A stretch of 64,000 nucleotides of DNA from Euphorbia lathyris (taxonomy: Eukaryota; Streptophyta; Magnoliopsida; Malpighiales; Euphorbiaceae), in assembly GCF_963576675.1 (NCBI RefSeq), contig NC_088913.1:19604001-19668000 (forward strand). The letters are read 5' to 3'. The notes under the pieces were generated by a model. The model worked only from the letters and a program-made list of their open reading frames with translations, was not told the origin of the DNA and made no database searches. Within the stretch, counting starts at the first letter, position 1. Each line of letters opens with the position of its first letter. Both the position numbers and the translations under genes were made by a program. Of the stretch, positions 57,402-64,000 are shown piece after piece.

Positions 57402-57716
57402 TGTGTCGCACTTTTAAAAAGGAGCGACACAAAGATAACACTTCTTGTGTCGCTTTTATAAAAGTGTGTCACAAAGATAACACACTTTTTGTGTCGTTTT
57501 GGTAAAGGTGCGTCACAAGCTTGCTCTTGTGTCACACTGTAAGACATGCGATACAAGAAGTAACTCGTTTGTGACGCATGCTCTTCAAGCATGACACAAG
57601 TGATGACACATAATACTTAGTTGTGTCGCGTTTACAGAATGCGCGACACTAATTACTCTGTTGTGTCGCTTTCTCTTCAAGCGCGACACAAGAGGTGCGA
57701 CACAAGTGAGCATTTC
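57402..57716. repeat. Right subterminal TTGTGTCGC/GCGACACAA array
   Basis: Same word family as the left end, with more substitutions (TTGTGTCAC, GCGATACAA, GTCACAAA). Confidence 0.8.
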
Positions 57717-57726
57717 TGTACTAGTG

Positions 57727-58984
57727 CATTTTGCGTTAACTCTCTTTATATTAATCCAAATTATATGTTTTTCGAACCTAATAAAACTAGACATATATGG
57801 ACCCGTTGGTACCGGATTCAAAAGATTCGTGCAATGCTTAAGGAAACATAAAAACATGCCTTTGAAAAGCAAAAAAAGAATTTTTTTTTGAGGGAGAATT
57901 TCGAGATATTTTATTCCACCATAGAAAGTTATTTGATTATTAACATATCCAAAATTCAAATTGTTATTATCCGTATACAATTTAGGGCATGCAAAATGAT
58001 CATGTTTCAAGCAAGGAAACAGACTATCCAGCTTTGTACCTGCCATAATACTCTCACCCTAGCTCACAATCAACACAATGTCTTGCAAAATCCTTTTACA
58101 TGAATAAACTTTAAGTAGTTAGGAACAAGTATTATAGATATAGATCCGCTAATTCAGAACCTAATTAAGGTTCTCAAAATGGCTACCTAATATGACGTTC
58201 AATTTCGAGGCAGACATGCTCTAGCAAGCTTAGCTTCATCTTTATATTGAATTAAAGCTGGAGTGTTAGTTAAAATATATATGAAAATGGTTTATTCTTT
58301 TATGTTTTTTCTAAATTTGAACCCTATTTAGATGGACAATATGACACAAGATGACTAAAAATAGTCCCCCTATATTTCTGAGGGCACTTGATGCATACCT
58401 TAGAAAGGAGACAACTTACAATCAATTTAAACAACATTAAAAATCAATAAAATAAATCATAACTCATCCATACCCAATACTATCATCAAATTTAGGGATT
58501 TGAGGATCCCAAACTCGTAGAAAAAGATGGTACAATAGCTTACTAACCTTCAATTGGTGTCTTTCACATACTATGCGTCCAAACTTCACTTGTTTGCCTT
58601 GGAAATGGTAAAAAAAAATGGAAGATTTTTATTTGGAAGGTGTTAGGATATGAAAAGATAAGGTTTACAGCCAAGGAACTAAAAACTTTGGGGCTAGAAT
58701 GATATGAATGAGATATGTACATATTTTTGAAACAAAAGAGTTGGAATTTGTCTGGATTGAGTTACATTTCATGCTTAGTGGGGTTTCTTATCAAACTTCA
58801 ATTGTAGTCTCCTTTAGGTCTTAACTCAATTAACTCCCACTAACCAATCATTACTTTTAACGATGTACTAATTTCTTGCTAATCGTCCCTTAATCGCATT
58901 ATGCATATAAAGTTTTTAATGAAAATGAGATGAATCTAAAATGTATATACATTAATCATGAATACATATATAAATGTGTGATGG
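57727..58984. other. AT-rich interval without recognised genes
   Basis: ORFs are short and overlap on both strands without family wording. I see nothing definite. Confidence 0.3.
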
Positions 58985-58989
58985 ATTAT

Positions 58990-59217
58990 ATATTAGAGTT
59001 TTACGGATATTACATGAACCCTTGGAAGTCGCAGCTCTAATAAAACAAGAATATCAAAGTTATGCAATGATAACATGCGCCTCAAGGTACGAAAGAACGC
59101 AATGCTGTCTGCACCATAACAATTCCAAGAGATCAAATTCTTTAATAAAATTCTGGGAAAATGGAACCTTACCAATATGGTAATCAAGTAGACGAGATGG
59201 GATCTCCCTACTTCCAC
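58990..59217 (-). pseudogene. LINE ORF2 endonuclease N-terminus
   Basis: LISWNCYGADSIAFFRTLRR, then FDILVLLELRL, matches the start of the apurinic-type endonuclease domain (SWNCRG at the beginning, where Asn is a metal-site residue, and the E of LLE). The rest of the domain is missing. Confidence 0.65.
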
Positions 59218-59389
59218 AGGTTCATCGATCTTTCACTATTGTCTCTAGACTAAGCACCTAAGGGAAGAGGGGTCTCTATAACCACTAGATCGTCATTAGA
59301 ATTTTCATTAGCAGTACCAATCTTATTCCGTCTTGACTGCTCCCCGAGATTACTATAATTGTTACGTTTTGGATGAACATCCTCTTTAA

Positions 59390-60669
59390 GCGACTACTAT
59401 CGACTGCGATTGGCCTTAGAAATGTGAACAACACAAGGTTTTAGGTCGATGATAAGGTCAAATGCTTCATTTTGTAAATCTGCAAAAATATTATGGCCCG
59501 TGATGTCTCTAAATGGTATCAAAGTTCTTGTACTTGTAATCCTCTTCCCTTTATGTGAATTAGAAGCTATTGAACTGATCCTGTTAATCATTTTTAAAGT
59601 CCCCTGCTCCATATTATTTCGACTTATTATATTCTTGTCATTCACACTTGGGCCAACTTTGTTATACACAAATGGATTTTCTATTTTATTCACTTGATCA
59701 GTACTCTCATGCTTTCTAGTATACTGTCTTATAAGGACCATCATCTAGGGCCCTTACTCCAACTCATCTAATTTCTCACTCCCTCCGATAGCCTTCTAAT
59801 TTGTCACTCCCTCCTTGGGCTCAGAGGGTTTTGTAGCATTTGTATCATTTCTTGGCGGGGTAAGGTTCTCACAATTATCCGAAGGAAGAATGCTAGGATA
59901 AACACATGTTGTTTTGTGAGTGTGTCTTCCACACTTCTTACAGGCAACATGAAGACCCTTACACTCGATCCTATGAGATCAATTATTCACTTCAAACTCA
60001 ACAATAAGAGGTTTCAACAGATCAAATTTGATATAAACTCTCGCAAATCTTCCCCTTAAGGCCTTAATCGTATTACGATCCACCTTCATAGATTTACCAA
60101 TATTATTTGCAATGGTCATGATAAAATCTTCATCATACATCTGCACTGGAAGGTCCGAGGAACGAACCCAAACATGGTGGAAGCAATGGTGTTTGTAGCA
60201 GTAATGAAGTCCGAGGACCAAGTTCTCACACTGAGGTAATGCCCTTGAATAGTCCAAGGTCCTTCACTGATTACTCTCTCTCTTTGTCATTCATATCTAT
60301 AAATCGAACTAGGTGGAAACCATACCTAATGTCCATGATGTCGACTTGCCCTTTTGATTTCTAAAGCTCTAAGGCACGTTTTTGCAAAGCAATATAAACT
60401 AAATTCCTCCCAATGATCTTCACAATTAAAGCATATTTCCATTTTAGGGTCCAATCATTAAGCAGTTATGGTGCAATAGTGAACTTTGGCTTGAGCGGAT
60501 TGGCAAGGAACATAGCCACAAATCCTTTAGCCTATAAATCCTTGTGGATTCTAGTCTTCTCAATTGATTCCTCCCCAGCTACAGGGTCTCTATACAATCG
60601 CCTTTCCTCGATGTCCATCTCGTGGTTGGAACCACCGCCTTCCGATGGTATAGTAGTGTCGTCATTCAT
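59390..60669 (-). pseudogene. LINE ORF1 (RNA-binding gag-like protein), decayed
   Basis: The ATG at 60669 starts MNDDTTIPSEGGGSNHEMDI and the frame meets a stop after 45 codons. The DUF4283-type core follows, with ISEGPWTIQGHYLSV-like and VWVRSSDLPVQMYDEDFIMT wording, then VDRNTIKALRGRFARVYIKFDL. A zinc-knuckle region, CKGLHVACKKCGRHTHKTTC, lies beyond a stop near 59980. Further stops and shifts interrupt the acidic C-terminal region. ORF1 proteins of this type bind the LINE RNA. Confidence 0.7.
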
Positions 60670-60972
60670 TCGCTAAGGTCTCCATACGACTAGGTAATCC
60701 TTTATCTTAAAATTGAGATTATTAATAATCACTAATCTTGATTATAAAGAAAATGATTACGACTAATAAAAAAATAGAACTCTAAACTATTAAAACAATG
60801 GTTCTCACAGTGTGTTTTAATAAGGGCGCAAAGAATCTCTTACCCCAAGATGCCTTTATGACATGCATTGCACAGTGAACGTCTATCATAAAGGCTTATA
60901 TGATGTGTGTGCATAGCAGATTCTCTATGCATGCAACATCAAATCATGAAAAAAACCTACAATTCCTTTCGA
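60670..60972. other. Interval without recognised features
   Basis: An AT-rich half is followed by a more mixed stretch with ATGATGTGTGTGCATAG-like wording. No gene is seen. Confidence 0.3.
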
Positions 60973-62163
60973 GGTTTTATATCGAATAGTGATTGGAGTA
61001 AATGTCCAAATGATCGACGCTCCAATAATGCATATTGTATCTACTTAGGGAACAACTTTGTCTCTTAGCATACTCGAAAGCAGCCAAAGATTGTCCGATC
61101 TGCTACTGACGGTGAATATAAAGTTGTAGCAAATGTCATAGTTGGGCTGCTTTGGTTACATTGACTAATGCAAGACTTTTTGTATCCATTTCCACATCAT
61201 GAATAACTTTGGTGTATATGGCAACGGGTAGGGTACCCGCGGGTAGTGCCAATCCTAAACTCTTGCCCGTTTAACTGTTAATTATCCATACCCGTCTCAT
61301 TACCGTAATGGGTATACCTTTTGTATCTCATACCCATCTCATTTAATTCACGGGTACCCACGGGTACCCTTACCCGTTAAGAATAAATAAATAAATAAAT
61401 AAAATATTACAAATTTAATAAAGTAAAAATTTAATAAATCATTAATCTAAAAATTGAACAAATTGAACTTCAATCAATGAGAATAAAGTAGCTTATTGGT
61501 ATCACTCAATGATTGAAAAACAAAAGGTTGGGATTCAAATCTTATATCCTACATCTAAAAAACAATAATATTTTTTAATATATAAAAGAGTTATGACGGG
61601 TAACTGGTATCGGGTATCCTAGAGGGTATTCCCATACCCATCCCATTACCCTAATGGGTAATGGTTTGATCGCATACCCTTTTATACAGGGTACAAATAG
61701 TTCCATTAGAGTCAAGTACTGTCGGGTACCCACGGATATAGTACCTTAGTGCGTCGTCAGCGGAGTTCGGATTAGAGCTACTTCCTCATCCGCGATGACT
61801 ATATCATCTCCGAGTAAGGCGTACTTTGTAAAAGTGCATCCACGGTATAGTATATAATTTCATCCACGAACCACACTAATAAATGATGCAATAACGTGAA
61901 TAAGGGCCGTTGCCATCCCTACTTTGGTGTGATAATATTGGCATAATTTATCTCAATATTAATCATATATTTGATGCTTATATAAAACAAATTGAATTGG
62001 ATTATCACTTTGTTCGTGAACAAATTCATAATGGCTTTTTTAGTGTTCGATTTATTCCAATAGAAAATCAGATTGTTGATGTGTTAACTAAACCTTTATC
62101 GAGTGCATCTTTTCAGACCTGCATGAGCATCTTAAGTTCAATCTCGGCATCGGCTTGTAGGAG
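60973..62163 (+). pseudogene. Copia RNase H relic split by a MITE
   Basis: The left piece (60973-61205) reads GFISNSDWSKCPNDRRSNNA, YCIYLGNNFVS, KQPKIVRSATDGEYKVVA. The right piece (from 61921) reads LWCDNIGIIYLNINHIFDAY, KQIELDYHFVREQI, VRFIPIENQIVDVLTKPLS. Together these are the Copia RNase H domain, with catalytic Asp in SDW, Glu in DGEY and Asp in WCDNIG. Stops and a frameshift show it is dead. It is followed by a short LTR. Confidence 0.82.
61216..61920. mobile_element. hAT-like MITE inserted in the Copia RNase H
   Basis: ACTTTGGTGT flanks the insertion on both sides (61206-61215 and 61921-61930). hAT duplications are 8 bp, so two extra bases match by chance or through lost termini. The ends carry GGCAACGG and CCGTTGCC as short inverted repeats; CAGGGATGGCAACGG-like ends are known for plant hAT MITEs. 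The interior repeats GGGTACCC/ACCCGT words. There is no ORF. Confidence 0.75.
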
Positions 62164-62405
62164 TGTTAGCGACAATCTTTGGCTTATCCTTCAAGATAAT
62201 TCAGAGATTATCCTTTATATATTTTAGAAAATACTCTCTTATTCTAATCACTCACTTTGTATAGTTTTCTTAGTTTTATGTTACTTCTTCTAGTTTGATT
62301 AGATTTCTCCCTAGTTTTAAGTGTATATATAAATACTCTGTATCTTCTAATTCTATTTAAGAAAATTTTAATATATTTTTTATTTTTTTCCAAATTAGTG
62401 TTACA
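62164..62405 (+). repeat. Short Copia 3' LTR
   Basis: It starts TGTTAGCGAC just after a purine stretch (GGAG) downstream of RNase H and ends GTGTTACA. TATATATAAATACTC may be the TATA box. The boundaries are inferred from TG...CA termini and position; no second LTR copy is in the window. Confidence 0.5.
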
Positions 62406-63522
62406 TCAATTTGATGGTGTGGCGCTTACTTGTCTCCCCCAAAGCAAGCCACAAGAGGATTAGATCACTCTATCTGCAATAACCACACATAAAGGTTAGA
62501 CATAAGCTATATATATGGGGTATAGTAGCATACATACGATACAATCATATAGGCAACCATTACATTCATACGCAAATCATGGACAACATATAAGACAAAC
62601 AAGAATGAAGAATACATGGAAGATCTTATTCATATATAAGCAGCAGTGTTACATTCAAGAGGTCTAATCACGTAGTAGTAGGAGGACGACTACTAGATAG
62701 GGTATAATGTCGTCATACCTAGTGACAAGTCCAATGTGACAGGTTACTCCCCTATAATGTTTCTTATACCAAGTCAGGGTCTACAGTCAATGAGCATTAC
62801 AATGTTAGAATGCTACACTAGGGTTACTCTCCCCCATTACATAATATGATTACAAGGATACTCCCCCCTTACACTCTATGTTATTTAGTATTTTACGATT
62901 TTTTTTCTTGGCTTAATACTTCCGCCCTCTTTTGGACTTGTCCTATTTTGTCAATTAGCTCTCTCTACTTAGTGGCTAACCTATCAACTCCCTCGACTAA
63001 AAAATTGGCATACATTTGACACCTTTTGTGCCTACATAGCATTGAGTACACCTCCAAAGATACCTTCTACATCCATTCCAAGACACTTTCTGCATTCTGA
63101 TGTGAACCCTTTCATTGTTTTGAAACAAAAATAAAAACTTAAGGGGTACGAAGTGTTACATTTGTTGAGTTGAGGGAGCTAATATGATGCACAAGATGAG
63201 TGCATGGAGCTAATTAGTGTCATGTAGGCACATAAAAGAGCATGAAGTATTAAATTTATTGAGTTAAGGAGGCTGATAGATTGTAGATGAGACTAAATGA
63301 AAAAATGGGACAAAATGGTGGAGGTATTGAGCTTTTTCTTTTACTCCCTCAATTTTAAAATAGTTATGACTAAATTGCAAATATCAAGAAAATAATTAAT
63401 TTACATTAAATATATAAAAAAAATTCTAAAATATTTTCCACTCATTAATTAAGATAATACTAGAGTAATTAATGTCACATTTATTAATAAGGTAAAATAG
63501 AAAAAAAATGTTTTAAAAACTA
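62406..63522. other. Interval without recognised genes
   Basis: The composition is less AT-rich up to 63100 than elsewhere. TACTCCCC(C)-type phrases recur (62745, 62829, 62858), but no paired termini were found. Confidence 0.3.
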
Positions 63523-64000
63523 AACTTTTTTTTGAACCTGAAAGTGAAACTCAAATAAATGATGGATTCGCATCCATATGAATAGTGTTCACAAGCCAAT
63601 CTGGCACGACAGTTGAAAAGAAATCGCTAGCATTGGAACAGGCGAGCCTAGCTACCAAATGAGCTGCACTGTTCGCTAAACGAGGAATAAAAACTAATTT
63701 AAAAGATGGGATGGATCTTAGAAGTACTCGACAGTCCTCTAAAATCATTCCGAACTCAGAGATATCCTGTTTATTTGAATGAATAACATCTACCACAAGT
63801 TTAGCATCAGATTCAAATTCAACAGCTGTAAATCCCATATTAGCAAGCCATAACAAGCTCGTACGGATATCAAGGGCTTCAATGACCCGTGGTTCCTTGA
63901 TACCTGGGACAAAACTGCTACTACATAGTAAAAATACTCCCCTTTCGTCTCTGATAACCGCTCCCATGCCGCTGCTCCTTAACTCTTTAAAGATTGCCCC
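63523..64000 (-). pseudogene. LINE 3' end: RNase H domain, running off the window
   Basis: On the - strand the frame is open from the window edge to 63551. It reads MGAVIRDERGVFLL, then EALDIRTSLLWLANMGFTAVEFESDAKLVVDVI, and FIPRLANSAAHLVARLA. These are RNase H motifs of plant LINE ORF2. The A tail appears as a T run at 63524-63531 on the + strand. The upstream part of the element is outside the window. It is a different family from the LINE at 28117-30985. Confidence 0.8.

Larger units (their letters stand above)
52883..57726. mobile_element. Non-autonomous CACTA element carrying captured gene exons
   Basis: Termini CACTAGTACAGAAATGCT and the reverse complement at the right end match at 31 of the first 32 bases, and CAT flanks both sides (52880-52882 and 57727-57729). 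Dense subterminal repeats of TTGTGTCGC/GCGACACAA lie at both ends. The interior holds exons of plastid G6PDH and a GDSL lipase and no transposase. This is the layout of a gene-capturing (Pack-type) CACTA transposon, 4844 bp long. Confidence 0.92.
58985..60669 (-). mobile_element. Plant LINE remnant: ORF1 and the start of ORF2
   Basis: Reading the - strand from 60669, ORF1 comes first, then the N-terminus of the ORF2 endonuclease, which stops at about 58990. RT and everything downstream are absent. Natural LINE truncation removes the 5' side, so loss of the 3' side here implies a later deletion or rearrangement. Confidence 0.7.

Overview
The window looks like repeat-rich nuclear DNA from a flowering plant, most likely a eudicot. 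It is AT-rich, its retroelements belong to plant lineages (Athila-like and Tat-like Ty3/Gypsy, Copia, plant LINEs, CACTA, MULE, hAT), it holds a plant-type tRNA-Ile(AAU), and it carries fragments of a plastid-targeted glucose-6-phosphate dehydrogenase and a GDSL esterase/lipase. I cannot name the species. Almost all recognisable coding sequence is transposon-derived. The only plausible host genes are the tRNA and one small intronless ORF at 26577-26951. Nothing bacterial, and no operon or CRISPR array, is present.

Layout. (1) 1-11364: Athila-like element A on the + strand. Its 5' LTR is cut by the window edge. It has a gag-pol broken by stops and one frameshift, an intact third ORF, and a complete 3' LTR. 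(2) 11365-12378: a Tat-type Ty3 pol remnant on the - strand, host for A and for a Copia element. (3) 12379-16678: Copia LTR, primer-binding site, a long leader with striking hairpins, and the start of gag, cut off where Athila-like element B begins. (4) 16679-23889: element B. Its 5' LTR is truncated, and its gag-protease ORF runs directly into an integrase tail because RT, RNase H and most of integrase are deleted. (5) 24600-30985: hAT/BED-finger remnant, the small putative host gene, and two LINE fragments. (6) 32229-48021: apparently one CACTA element (matching termini, TTT target duplication), blown up by four nested insertions: a MULE with ~320-bp TIRs, a Stowaway-like MITE, a MULE-type MITE with a 9-bp duplication, and Athila-like element C (37617-47051, - strand, CATTT duplication). 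C has gag and a third ORF but no pol. (7) 48022-52882: Copia LTR relic, AT-rich DNA, a LINE tail, tRNA-Ile. (8) 52883-57726: a complete non-autonomous CACTA element (CAT duplication) that has captured exons of plastid G6PDH and a GDSL lipase in the same orientation. (9) 58985-64000: a LINE ORF1/endonuclease remnant, a Copia RNase H split by a hAT-like MITE, and a LINE RNase H running off the end.

Most unusual signals. Element C carries dozens of copies of a 13-bp quasi-palindrome (TACGC-CCC-GCGTA) that nearly always occur in pairs 20-21 bp apart, about two helical turns. Pairs are direct in both LTRs, just upstream of the TATA box, and inverted in the internal region. All three Athila-like elements have hairpins with an invariant TTG-AGGA-CAA type core and compensating outer stem pairs just before polypurine tracts, twice in A and in B. 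The Copia leader has three consecutive strong hairpins. The CACTA element may encode a G6PDH::GDSL chimeric transcript.
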